In this document: positions 33,315 to 40,794 of the stretch, one piece after another
Layout of the letters: the number at the start of each line of letters is the position of its first letter
How positions within the stretch are numbered: the stretch's first letter is position 1
DNA from: Kitasatospora sp. NBC_01287
Lineage (GTDB): Bacteria; Actinomycetota; Actinomycetes; Streptomycetales; Streptomycetaceae
DNA: 64,000 nucleotides
Assembly: GCF_026340565.1 (NCBI RefSeq)
Contig: NZ_JAPEPB010000001.1
Span: 4,502,501 to 4,566,500 of the forward strand
Direction of reading: 5' to 3'
Translations under genes and position numbers: made by a program
The notes under the pieces: generated by a model
The model's input: the letters and a program-made list of their open reading frames with translations, nothing else
What the model was told of the DNA's origin: nothing
Databases searched by the model: none

Positions 33315-33956
33315 ATGGGACTCCGTGAACTCAAAAAGCAGCAGACCCGGGCCACCCTCGCCGACACGGCCATGGGACTCTTCATCGAGCACGGCTTCGA
33401 CCATGTCACCGTCGCCGAGGTGGCCCGGGCCGCAGGGGTCTCTGTCAACACGGTCTTCAACTACTTCCCCACCAAGGAAGACCTGTTCTTCGACCGACAG
33501 GCCGAGGTGGAGGCGCACCTCGCCGAGGTCGTCCGCACCCGACCGGACGGCAGCTCTGCGGCCGGTGCGGTCCGCGATGGCCTGCTGGCAGCACTCGAAC
33601 GCGACGAGCCGACCCTCGGGCTGAGCACCGAGGCGAAGACGTTCTGGCAGGTGGTCGCCGACAGCCCCGCTCTCCAGGCCCGTGGGCGCGAGATCGCCGA
33701 ACGCTCCGAGGCTGCGCTCGCGGCAGTCCTGGCCGAGGAGACGGGGGCCGCCCCGGATGACCCACTGCCCAGAATGCTGGCCGGAGCCATCGCCGGAACC
33801 TACCGAGCGACCACTGCCGAAATCCGCCGACGCGTGGTCGCGGGCGAGCAGACGGAGAGCATCCGTAGATCCGTCAACACAGCCACCAAGCAGGCATTCG
33901 ACCTGCTGCGCTCAGGGCTCGAAAGCTACCCGGAGACCGCACCGGACTTCCATTGA
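33315..33956 (+). CDS. TetR-family transcriptional regulator
   Basis: 213 residues. N-terminal HTH QQTRATLADTAMGLFIEHGF, VTVAEVARAAGVSVNTVFNYF, PTKEDLFFD is canonical TetR. The C-terminal ligand-binding part is all-helical with no recognisable subfamily. It is divergent from the putative glycosidase and followed by a degenerate region without genes. Confidence 0.92.
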   Translation: MGLRELKKQQTRATLADTAMGLFIEHGFDHVTVAEVARAAGVSVNTVFNYFPTKEDLFFDRQAEVEAHLAEVVRTRPDGSSAAGAVRDGLLAALERDEPTLGLSTEAKTFWQVVADSPALQARGREIAERSEAALAAVLAEETGAAPDDPLPRMLAGAIAGTYRATTAEIRRRVVAGEQTESIRRSVNTATKQAFDLLRSGLESYPETAPDFH

Positions 33957-34077
33957 CGCGCACTCAGCGGGCCGGGCCACTCCGCTCCGGATGATGGCCT
34001 CAACTGGATGATGGCGCCCGGGCGCCCGGCCCCGATCTGCTGTCCAGCCTCCGCGTGCTGAGGGATGCCGAGCGCGG

Positions 34078-34230
34078 TCAGCACGGATCCGGCCAGACGC
34101 CCCGTTCGGACAGGTGGAGAACGAGGGCGGCGATGTTCCAGGCGTCGTCCTCGCCGCGGTGGTGACGGCCTTCGAGCCGCCGCCCGGCGATCTCCAGGGC
34201 CTGCGCCATGCCAGGGCGTTTGCGCAGGCC
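34078..34230 (-). pseudogene. C-terminal remnant of a DnaQ-like 3'-5' exonuclease
   Basis: 51 codons ending in TGA encode GLRKRPGMAQALEIAGRRLE then GRHHRGEDDAWNIAALVLHL and SERGVWPDPC. This is the last part of a DnaQ/RNase T-type exonuclease, including the exonuclease III motif (HHRGEDDAWN, with the catalytic His and Asp). The codon just before is TAG in frame, and the N-terminal exonuclease motifs I and II are absent. It is therefore a truncated gene, cut near the point where the GAGCAAT repeats begin. The rest of 33957-34405 holds no supported gene. Confidence 0.7.
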
Positions 34231-34318
34231 CTATGCCTCCACGAAGCCTCAGTACGTCTTGTGGCCCTCGTCTGTCGGACTTCGGGACTCGTTAGCGAGA
34301 GCATCTGAATACTGGGCC

Positions 34319-34376
34319 ATTGCTCACCCAGTACCGGTATTGCTCGTCGAGTGCTCATGATCAGCCGATATTGCTC
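34319..34376 (-). repeat. three inverted GAGCAAT motifs downstream of dnaB
   Basis: ATTGCTC at 34319-34325, TATTGCTC at 34338-34345 and 34369-34376, with a related TGCTCATGATCA at 34352-34363. Local GC content is clearly lower than in flanking genes. They match, in inverted orientation, motifs at 32186-32268. Confidence 0.55.
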
Positions 34377-34405
34377 ACGAAATCGTGGTCCCTACAAGCT
34401 CGCGC

Positions 34406-36955
34406 TCAGTCCCGCGTCATGTCCACGAACCGCGAGTAGTGGCCCTGGAACGCCACCGTGATGGTCGCCGTGGGGCCGTTGCGGTGCTTGGCCACGATCA
34501 GGTCGGCCTCGCCCGCGCGGGGGGACTCCTTCTCGTAGGCGTCCTCGCGGTGGAGCAGGATCACCATGTCGGCGTCCTGCTCGATGGAGCCCGATTCGCG
34601 CAGATCCGAGACCATCGGCTTCTTGTCGGTGCGCTGCTCGGGACCACGGTTCAGCTGGGAGAGCGCGATCACCGGCACCTCCAGCTCCTTGGCCAGCAGC
34701 TTGAGGTTTCGCGACATGTCGGAGACCTCCTGCTGCCGGCTCTCGGCCCGCCGGGAGCCGCCGGACTGCATCAGCTGGAGGTAGTCGATCACCACCAGCT
34801 TGAGGTCGGCTCGCTGCTTGAGGCGCCGGCACTTCGCGCGGATCTCCATCATCGACAGGTTCGGCGAGTCGTCGATGTACAGCGGTGCCGCCGTGACGTC
34901 CGGCATCCGCCGGGCCACCCTGGTCCAGTCGTCGTCGGTCATGTTGCCCGACCGCATGTGGTGCAGAGCCACCCGCGCCTCCGCCGAGAGCAGGCGCATC
35001 GCGATCTCGTTGCGGCCCATTTCGAGCGAGAAGATCACACTCGGCAGGCCGTTGGTGATCGAGCAGGCCCGGGAGAAGTCCAGGGCCAGCGTGGAGTTGT
35101 GCGTGGGGATCATCGACCGGGTGGCCAGGTACAGGTGATCGGCGTTGTCCACCTGGACACAGCGGACCGGCACGCTCTCGACCTCCCGGGCGCCGGTGAC
35201 GAACCGCCGCGTCAGCTTCGGACCACCGGGACGCCGCCGCTCGCGGTGCACCTGCTGCTTCCGCTCCAGCCGGAACACGTCGCCGCTCGGAGTGAAGGTG
35301 AGGAGGTAGGCGGTGGACGACTCCTCGGAGCGCCCCTGGACCCGCTTGGTGGTCATGGCGCAGCGGTGGCCGAGGCTCAGGACCAGCTCACGGAATCCCT
35401 CGGCCAGTGCCCCACTGGTGACCGCGACCCGAACCGACCCGGTGTTCGTGACCGTCCCGCCGGTGTCCAGGAGACCGGCGAGCAGCTCTCGCCGCTGGGC
35501 GGCGGAAGCGCGCAGGTACTCCTGGGGGATGTGCTTGTTCCCGCGCATGATCTCCGGGTCCGCCGAGGTGATCCGCGCGGCGTCGCCGCGGCCGTCACCC
35601 AGCCACGCGCCGAGTGTGTAGGGCGGGACGGGGAGGTCCCGGTGCGGGAGATCGATCGGGGCCGCGTTCCGCACGCTGTGGTTCCTGCGCTGGTCGGCTG
35701 TGTCGCAGTACAGCGTCCCGGCGATCTCCTTGGTGGTCCTGACCGAGGCGGAGATGCGCTGGGTGCGCCCGCGGTTCTGTCCGGCCGCCGCGGCTCGGGC
35801 CGACTCGCGCGAGGCCCGGGTGTCGGTGAGCCACTGGTGATCCGCGTCGGCGATGACGGTGGTGCCGTCGTCGAACGACATCTCGTAGCAGGGCCGCCCC
35901 GTCATCACGTCGGTTGCGGCCACCACGCGAGTCGGCTTCCCCGTCGCGTCGAGCAGGTAGTCCCCGGGCCGCACTTCACCCATGGTGGTCCACCCGGTGG
36001 GGGTCGGGAGTGGCGTGTCGAGAGCGAGCGCCTTGCCCATCGCGGGTCGGGCCGCGATCACGATCATCTGCCCCGGGTGCAGCCCGTTGGTCAGCGCGTC
36101 CAGGTCGGCGAAGCCGGTCGGCACGCCGGACATCTGGCCCTGCCGGGAGCCGATCGCCTCGATCTCGTCGAGGGCGCCCTCCATGATGTCGGCGAGCGGG
36201 GCGTAGTCCTCACTGGTGCGCTGCTCGGTGACGGCGTAGATCTCGGCCTGGGCGGCATTGACGATCTCGTCGACGTCGCCCTCGGCGGCGTAGCCCATGC
36301 CGGCGATCCGGGTGCCGGCCTCGACCAGGCGGCGCAGCACGGCGCGCTCGTGGACGATCTCGGCGTAGTACTCCGCGTTGGCGGCGGTGGGTACGGAGTT
36401 GACCAGGGTGTGCAGGTAGCCGGGGCCGCCGACCCTGGTGAGCTCGCCGCGCTTGGTGAGCTCACTGGCGACGGTGATCGGGTCGGCCGGCTCGCCGCGG
36501 GCGTAGAGGTCGAGGATCGCGCTGTGGATGAGCTCGTGGGCCGGGCGGTAGTAGTCGAGCGGCTTGAGCACCTCGACCACGTCTGCGATGGCGTCCTTGG
36601 AGAGCAGCATGCCGCCGAGCACGGACTGCTCGGCGGGCAGGTCCTGCGGCGGGACCCGCTCGAAGCCCTCGCCGCCGCCTGATCCTCCTGAGCCACCGGA
36701 GCCGCCCGAACCGCCGTCCCGGCCACCGTCACGCCCGCGCTCGCCGTCCCGCTTGCGGAAGTCCTTGCCGAACTCGCCCTTGCCACCGGTGCCGCCGCCA
36801 CCGCCGGCGGCGGCCTGACCGCGGTTGCGGGCGACCGGGAGCCGGTCGCTGGGGCCGTCGGCGGGGAAGGCGGGGCCGAAAGCGTCGTCGGACGGCTGCC
36901 AGTCGTCCTCCGGTGGCGGCGGCACGTCGTGGTCGTCGTACTGGGGGCCGGTCAC
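34406..36955 (-). CDS. dnaB: replicative DNA helicase DnaB containing an intein
   Basis: 849 residues from GTG 36955 with GGGGAAC 5 bases before it; after removal of the 312-residue intein the helicase is 537 residues. An unusual N-terminal tail of about 100 residues is Pro/Gly/Arg/Asp low complexity (GGSGGSGGSGG). Then the DnaB N-terminal domain (PAEQSVLGGMLLSKDAI), Walker A ARPAMGK/ST interrupted after the lysine, Walker B LKLVVIDYLQLM, ALSQLNRGPEQR and DLRESGSIEQDADM. It unwinds DNA ahead of the replisome and is loaded at oriC. Without splicing the ATPase site is broken, so intein removal is essential. It is divergent from the MATE gene across a DnaA-box cluster. Confidence 0.96.
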   Translation of the reverse strand: MTGPQYDDHDVPPPPEDDWQPSDDAFGPAFPADGPSDRLPVARNRGQAAAGGGGGTGGKGEFGKDFRKRDGERGRDGGRDGGSGGSGGSGGSGGGEGFERVPPQDLPAEQSVLGGMLLSKDAIADVVEVLKPLDYYRPAHELIHSAILDLYARGEPADPITVASELTKRGELTRVGGPGYLHTLVNSVPTAANAEYYAEIVHERAVLRRLVEAGTRIAGMGYAAEGDVDEIVNAAQAEIYAVTEQRTSEDYAPLADIMEGALDEIEAIGSRQGQMSGVPTGFADLDALTNGLHPGQMIVIAARPAMGKALALDTPLPTPTGWTTMGEVRPGDYLLDATGKPTRVVAATDVMTGRPCYEMSFDDGTTVIADADHQWLTDTRASRESARAAAAGQNRGRTQRISASVRTTKEIAGTLYCDTADQRRNHSVRNAAPIDLPHRDLPVPPYTLGAWLGDGRGDAARITSADPEIMRGNKHIPQEYLRASAAQRRELLAGLLDTGGTVTNTGSVRVAVTSGALAEGFRELVLSLGHRCAMTTKRVQGRSEESSTAYLLTFTPSGDVFRLERKQQVHRERRRPGGPKLTRRFVTGAREVESVPVRCVQVDNADHLYLATRSMIPTHNSTLALDFSRACSITNGLPSVIFSLEMGRNEIAMRLLSAEARVALHHMRSGNMTDDDWTRVARRMPDVTAAPLYIDDSPNLSMMEIRAKCRRLKQRADLKLVVIDYLQLMQSGGSRRAESRQQEVSDMSRNLKLLAKELEVPVIALSQLNRGPEQRTDKKPMVSDLRESGSIEQDADMVILLHREDAYEKESPRAGEADLIVAKHRNGPTATITVAFQGHYSRFVDMTRD
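35096..36031 (-). other. class 3 intein in the DnaB Walker A motif with degenerate LAGLIDADG endonuclease
   Basis: 312 residues between GK and ST of the P-loop, dnaB residues 309-620. It begins with Ala (ALALDTPLPTPTGWTTMGEV), not Cys/Ser, and ends PTHN with Ser at +1. The class 3 W-C-T set is present: Trp in block B (ADADHQWLT), Cys in block F (VPVRCVQVDNADHLYLATRS) and Thr in block G (MIPTHN). The central endonuclease keeps YTLGAWLGDG, KHIPQEYL and RRELLAGLLDTGG, but the second motif has Gly where the catalytic Asp is expected and the segment between blocks C and D is much shortened. Splicing should work; homing probably does not. Confidence 0.9.
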
Positions 36956-37396
36956 GCTAGTTCCCCGATCAGCGAGCGGTGCGGGTGTGGTGCGCAGGTG
37001 CGGTGGCCTGGGTGGACGGGCGCGGTCACAGTCCGCTCCACCTCCTTCATACGCCACGCGGCCGACAGAACCGCCGCCAGGTGCGGGCGCGGCGCGTCGG
37101 GTGAGCGACCACGCTAAGGCGCACCCGGGTCCAGTTCCAAGAAAAGCCGGCACAGTTATCCACAGGGCGTGTGGATGAAAGTCGCTTTGCTGTGGACAAC
37201 TGCCCGAAACCTGTGCACAAGGATGGGGAAAGTGCTGTGGATAACCCGACGATCCGTCCACTGTCAACTTGCTGACCTGCGGTGACTCTTTCCACTGGCT
37301 GTGCATGAGAAAAACTTCACACAGCCAGAGCGCTCAGCAGCCAGTAATAGCCACAGGGCCTTGTACTGCTTACTGGCAGCTGGTTACCGTATCTCC
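36956..37396. promoter_or_regulatory. dnaB-MATE intergenic region, mostly regulatory
   Basis: 441 bases without a supported gene. The dnaB-proximal half is ordinary GC-rich leader; the in-frame extension of dnaB through it has no coding character. The middle and right hold the DnaA-box cluster (37156-37244) and an AT-richer segment (about 37300-37396) leading to the MATE start. Promoters for both divergent genes must lie here. Confidence 0.6.
37156..37244. other. cluster of five DnaA boxes
   Basis: Within 89 bases: TTATCCACA at 37156-37164 (plus), and on the minus strand TCATCCACA (37178-37170), TTGTCCACA (37199-37191), TTGTGCACA (37220-37212) and TTATCCACA (37244-37236). The Streptomyces consensus is TTGTCCACA or TTATCCACA; three are exact and two differ by one base. 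Such clusters outside oriC titrate DnaA or let DnaA control the adjacent gene, here dnaB. Confidence 0.85.
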
Positions 37397-38815
37397 ATGA
37401 CAGGCGGCGGCTCCACCACACCCCCGGCGCGCGGCGTCCCTCGCGCCCCGGACCGCCAGGACACCGGCCATCAGGGCACCGGCCACCCTGACACCGGCCG
37501 CCCCGACCGCCGCCGCCACGACCGCGAGATCCTCACCCTGGCCGTGCCCGCGTTCGGCGCCCTGGTCGCCGAGCCGCTCTTCCTGCTCGGCGACTCGGCG
37601 ATCGTCGGTCACCTGGGCACCGCCCAGCTGGCCGGCCTCGGCGTGGCCGGCACCGCACTGAGCACCCTCGCCGGGATCTTCGTCTTCCTCGCCTACGCGA
37701 CCACGGCAGCCGTGGCCCGCCGGGTCGGCGCCGGGGACCGCCGGGCAGCCGTCCAGCAGGGCATCGACGGCGTCTGGTTGGCCCTGCTGCTCGCCGTGCC
37801 GGTGGCGCTGCTGGCGGTGCTGCTGGCCCCGCAGGTGGCCGCCCTGCTGGGCTCCTCCGCCACCGCCGCCCCGTACGCGGTGACCTACCTGCGGATCAGC
37901 GCGCTGGGCATCCCGGCCATGCTGATGGTGCTGGCGGTCACCGGCGTGCTGCGCGGCCTGCAGGACACCCGCACGCCGCTGCTGGTAGCGGTGGGCGGCT
38001 TCACCGCCAACCTCGGGCTCAACCTCGTCCTGGTCTACGGCGCCCACCTGGGCGTGGCCGGCTCGGCCTGGGGCACCGTCCTGGCGCAGAGCGCGATGGC
38101 CGCCTGCTACCTGGCCGTGGTGGTCCGCGGCGCCCGTCGCGAGGGGGCCGCGCTGCGCCCGGACCGCGCCGGGATCCGCGCCTGCGCCCGGGCCGGCGGA
38201 CCGCTGGTGATCCGCACCCTGAGCCTGCGGGCGGTGCTGGTGCTGGCCATGGCGGTGGCGGCCCGGCTGGGCGACCGCGAGGTGGCGGCCCATCAGATCG
38301 CCATGGCGCTGTGGAGCTTCCTGGCCTTCGCCCTGGACGCCATCGCCATCGCGGGGCAGGCGATCATCGGCCGCTACCTGGGTGCCGGGGACGAGGCCGG
38401 GGCGCGCGCGGCGACCCGGCGGATGGTCGAGTGGGGGCTCGGCTCGGGAGTGCTGCTCGGGCTGCTGGTGGTCCTGGCCCGGCCGCTGTACATCCCGCTC
38501 TTCACCGCCGATCCGGCGGTGCGCGCCCAGCTCTCCGCGGTGCTGCTGCTGGTCGCGCTGACCCAGCCCGCCTCGGGTCCGGTCTTCGTGCTGGACGGCG
38601 TGCTGATGGGCGCGGGGGACGGCGGCTATCTGGCCTGGGCGATGCTCGGCACGCTGGTCGCCTTCGCGCCGCTGGCGCTGGCCGTGCCGGCCTTCGGCTG
38701 GGGGCTGGCCGGCCTCTGGTGGGCGCTGAACGCCTTCATCCTGGTGCGCTGCGCCTTCCTGTTCGGGCGGCTGCGCACCGGCCGCTGGCTGGTCACCGGC
38801 GCGGTGCGGGCCTGA
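37397..38815 (+). CDS. MATE-family efflux transporter (DinF-like)
   Basis: 472 residues from ATG 37397. After a polar tail of about 45 residues with three T-G-H/P-like repeats, twelve hydrophobic helices in two six-helix halves: EILTLAVPAFGALVAEPLFLL and LAGLGVAGTAL at the start, VAAHQIAMALWSFLAFALDAIAIAGQAIIGRYLGAG in the second half, all DinF/MATE. It exports cationic compounds with Na+ or H+; substrate unknown. It faces dnaB across the DnaA boxes and ends against the rplI terminator. Confidence 0.92.
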   Translation: MTGGGSTTPPARGVPRAPDRQDTGHQGTGHPDTGRPDRRRHDREILTLAVPAFGALVAEPLFLLGDSAIVGHLGTAQLAGLGVAGTALSTLAGIFVFLAYATTAAVARRVGAGDRRAAVQQGIDGVWLALLLAVPVALLAVLLAPQVAALLGSSATAAPYAVTYLRISALGIPAMLMVLAVTGVLRGLQDTRTPLLVAVGGFTANLGLNLVLVYGAHLGVAGSAWGTVLAQSAMAACYLAVVVRGARREGAALRPDRAGIRACARAGGPLVIRTLSLRAVLVLAMAVAARLGDREVAAHQIAMALWSFLAFALDAIAIAGQAIIGRYLGAGDEAGARAATRRMVEWGLGSGVLLGLLVVLARPLYIPLFTADPAVRAQLSAVLLLVALTQPASGPVFVLDGVLMGAGDGGYLAWAMLGTLVAFAPLALAVPAFGWGLAGLWWALNAFILVRCAFLFGRLRTGRWLVTGAVRA

Positions 38816-38878
38816 CCGCCCCGGTCACCCGGCCCCGGTCCGACCTGACCTGACCTGGCCTGACCTGGCCTGACCCAC

Positions 38879-38951
38879 GCGACAGGGCCGGCGAACGCGA
38901 CAGGGCCGGCGAACGCGACAGGGCCGGCGAACGCGACAGGGCCGGACCTCC
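38879..38951 (-). repeat. 18-bp tandem repeats duplicating the terminator arm
   Basis: Four head-to-tail copies of a unit containing GCGACAGGGCCGGCGAAC, the last running into the terminator stem. Each copy contains CGACAGGGCCGG, identical to the 5' part of the terminator's left arm, so it could compete for the right arm. Confidence 0.75.
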
Positions 38952-38975
38952 CCTGCGGGAGGTCCGGCCCTGTCG
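38934..38975. terminator. strong terminator between the MATE gene and rplI
   Basis: Perfect 19-bp stem (CGACAGGGCCGGACCTCCC, 38934-38952; right arm 38957-38975) with the 4-base loop CTGC, between convergent genes. It can end the rpsF-ssb-rpsR-rplI transcript and the MATE transcript. Confidence 0.85.
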
Positions 38976-38998
38976 TTGACGCGTTACCGCGGCCTGGG

Positions 38999-39445
38999 TC
39001 AGGCAGCGACGACGGCGACGTCGAGGTCAGCCTTGACGTCGGCGTGCAGCTTGACGGAGACCTTGTGGGTGCCCACGGTCTTGATCGGCGAAGCGATCGT
39101 GACAGCGCGCTTGTCCACGGCCGGGCCGCCGGCGGCCTTGACGGCCTCGACGACATCGGCCTGGGTCACGGAGCCGAACAGGCGGCCGGCGTCGCCGGAG
39201 CGAACAGCCAGCTTGACCTGCAGACCCTCGAGCTTGGCCTTGAACTCGTTGGCCACCTCGATGGTCTGGATCTCGTGGATCTTGCGGGCGCGACGGATCG
39301 CGTCGACGTCCTTCTGGCCGCCCTTGGTCCAGCGGATGGCGAAGCCACGCGGGACCAAGAAGTTGCGGGCGTAGCCGTCCTTGACCTCGACGACCTCGCC
39401 GGCGCCACCGAGGCCGGTCACCTCGTGCGTGAGGATGATCTTCAT
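38999..39445 (-). CDS. rplI: 50S ribosomal protein L9
   Basis: 148 residues of normal length. N-terminal rRNA-binding domain MKIILTHEVTGLGGAGEVVEV, GYARNFLVPRGFA, the long central helix and the C-terminal domain with GRLFGSVT. Last gene of the rpsF-ssb-rpsR-rplI operon, 17 bases after rpsR, followed by a strong terminator. Confidence 0.98.
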   Translation of the reverse strand: MKIILTHEVTGLGGAGEVVEVKDGYARNFLVPRGFAIRWTKGGQKDVDAIRRARKIHEIQTIEVANEFKAKLEGLQVKLAVRSGDAGRLFGSVTQADVVEAVKAAGGPAVDKRAVTIASPIKTVGTHKVSVKLHADVKADLDVAVVAA

Positions 39446-39462
39446 TCTTCGGTCACCCTCTC

Positions 39463-39699
39463 TTAGCGCGCGGTGCTGGTGTAGGGCAGCAGCGCCATCT
39501 CACGGCTGTTCTTCACGGCCGTCGCGACGTCACGCTGGTGCTGGGTGCAGTTGCCGGTGACCCGGCGGGCACGGATCTTCCCACGGTCGGAAATGAACTT
39601 CCGCAGCAGGTTCGTGTCCTTGTAGTCAACGTAGTTGACCTTGTCCTTGCAGAAGACGCAAACCTTCTTCTTCGGCTTGCGAGCAGGCGGCTTCGCCAT
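39463..39699 (-). CDS. rpsR: 30S ribosomal protein S18, zinc-ribbon type
   Basis: 78 residues from ATG 39699 (MAKPPARKPKKKVCVFCKDK); four upstream codons in frame are not needed. It has CVFC and a later CTQH, so the zinc-binding (C+) form. In streptomycetes a zinc-free paralogue is usually encoded elsewhere under Zur control. S18 pairs with S6 in the 30S platform, and rpsF is in the same operon. Confidence 0.97.
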   Translation of the reverse strand: MAKPPARKPKKKVCVFCKDKVNYVDYKDTNLLRKFISDRGKIRARRVTGNCTQHQRDVATAVKNSREMALLPYTSTAR

Positions 39700-39778
39700 G
39701 GTGTGCTCCAAATGAGGATCACGATCCAGGACCCGCAGCGGGTGCGGGTGTCCCGGGTCGCACGAAATCTGTCAGCTC

Positions 39779-40405
39779 TTAGAACGGGGGCTCTTCCGAG
39801 AAGCCGCCACCGGACGGGGCACCCCAGCCGCCGCCACCCTGGCTACCGCCAGAGGAGGGAGCGCTGGAAGCCCACGGGTCGTCGGAGGGACCGGACTGAC
39901 CGCCACCGGAGTTGCCACCCCAGTTGCCGCCACCCTGGCCGCCGCCACCGCCCCAGCCACCCTGGCCGCCCTGACCGCCGCCGCCCTGCTGGCCACCGCC
40001 ACCAAAGCTGCCGCCGCCACCACCGCCCGGCGCACCGGACCGGTTGGCCCGGGTCACCTTGGCGGTCGCCGAGCGCAGGCTCGGGCCGACCTCGTCGACC
40101 TCCACCTCGAAGACCGTCCGCTTCTCGCCTTCCTTGGTCTCGTAAGACCGCTGGCGCAGTCGGCCCTGCACGATGACGCGCATGCCGCGCTGCAGCGACT
40201 CGGCCACGTTCTCCGCCGGCTGACGCCAGACGTTGCACGTGAGGAAGAGGCTCTCGCCGTCCTTCCACTCGTTGGTCTGGCGGTCGAAGGTGCGGGGAGT
40301 GGACGCGATGCGGAACTTCGCGACCGCCGCACCCGAGGGGGTGAAACGCAGCTCGGGGTCGTCGACGAGATTGCCGACGAGGGTGATGACGGTCTCGCCT
40401 GCCAT
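39779..40405 (-). CDS. ssb: single-stranded DNA-binding protein
   Basis: 208 residues. OB-fold at 1-110 (ETVITLVGNLVDDPELRFTP, FLTCNVWRQPAENVAESL, RVIVQGRLRQRSYETKEGEKR), then about 75 residues that are nearly all Gly with Gln/Asn/Trp, and the acidic protein-interaction tip ending EEPPF. SSB protects single strands and recruits replication and repair proteins. It lies between rpsF and rpsR, and the parS site is in the short gap before it. Confidence 0.97.
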   Translation of the reverse strand: MAGETVITLVGNLVDDPELRFTPSGAAVAKFRIASTPRTFDRQTNEWKDGESLFLTCNVWRQPAENVAESLQRGMRVIVQGRLRQRSYETKEGEKRTVFEVEVDEVGPSLRSATAKVTRANRSGAPGGGGGGSFGGGGQQGGGGQGGQGGWGGGGGQGGGNWGGNSGGGQSGPSDDPWASSAPSSGGSQGGGGWGAPSGGGFSEEPPF

Positions 40406-40445
40406 GGTGTGCTGACCTCTCGGGAGGAAGAGTTCCGTTCAGCGA

Positions 40446-40461
40446 TGTTTCACGTGAAACA
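40446..40461. other. parS: parS site (ParB binding) between rpsF and ssb
   Basis: TGTTTCACGTGAAACA, the exact bacterial parS consensus, inside a 22-bp perfect palindrome. ParB loads here and spreads to organise the oriC region for segregation. Position within the ribosomal protein/ssb operon is transcribed. Confidence 0.95.
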
Positions 40462-40503
40462 TCGGACATGAGCCATCGGGACTTCAGCAGTCCCGACGGT
40501 GGC

Positions 40504-40794
40504 TCAGTGGGTGTCCGGGCGCAGGACCTTGGTCCGCAGAACCGACTCGCTCAGAGACATCTGGCGGTCCAGCTCCTTGACGACCTCGGGCGTGGCCTTC
40601 AGGTCGATGACCGAGTAGATACCCTCGGGCTGCTTGTTGATCTCGTACGCCAGGCGACGACGGCCCCAGGTGTCGATCTTCTCGACGGTGCCACCGCCGG
40701 TGCGAACGACATTGAGGAAGTTCTCGATGAGGGGCGAGACAGCGCGCTCCTCGACCGAGGGGTCGAGGATGACCATCACCTCGTAGTGACGCAT
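40504..40794 (-). CDS. rpsF: 30S ribosomal protein S6
   Basis: 96 residues from ATG 40794, with AAAGGAGGTG about 8 bases upstream, a near-perfect ribosome site. Sequence MRHYEVMVILDPSVEERAV, GTVEKIDTWGRRRLAYEI and KPEGIYSVIDLKATPEVV-like middle is unmistakable S6. First gene of the rpsF-ssb-rpsR-rplI operon. Confidence 0.98.
   Translation of the reverse strand: MRHYEVMVILDPSVEERAVSPLIENFLNVVRTGGGTVEKIDTWGRRRLAYEINKQPEGIYSVIDLKATPEVVKELDRQMSLSESVLRTKVLRPDTH

Larger units (their letters stand above)
32186..34376. mobile_element. possible degenerate mobile element bounded by inverted GAGCAAT clusters
   Basis: Left cluster: GAGCAAT at 32186, 32226 and a variant at 32262 on the plus strand. Right cluster: the same motif on the minus strand at 34325-34319, 34344-34338 and 34375-34369. 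Both clusters also hold GATCATGAGCA (about 32256-32266 and 34363-34353), in opposite orientation. Multi-copy motifs inside inverted ends are seen in IS21-like and related elements. No transposase remains between them; the content is a glycosidase gene, a TetR gene and an exonuclease stump. I regard this as suggestive only. Confidence 0.3.

Noticed and set aside
33912..34358. 148-codon open frame on the minus strand after TetR
   Set aside because: Arg/Ser/Thr-rich without similarity; the real coding trace here is the exonuclease stump in a different frame.
34385..36682. Long open frame of 765 codons opposite dnaB
   Set aside because: Antisense shadow of a high-GC gene; composition is Arg/His/Gly-rich without any domain, while the opposite strand is clear DnaB plus intein.
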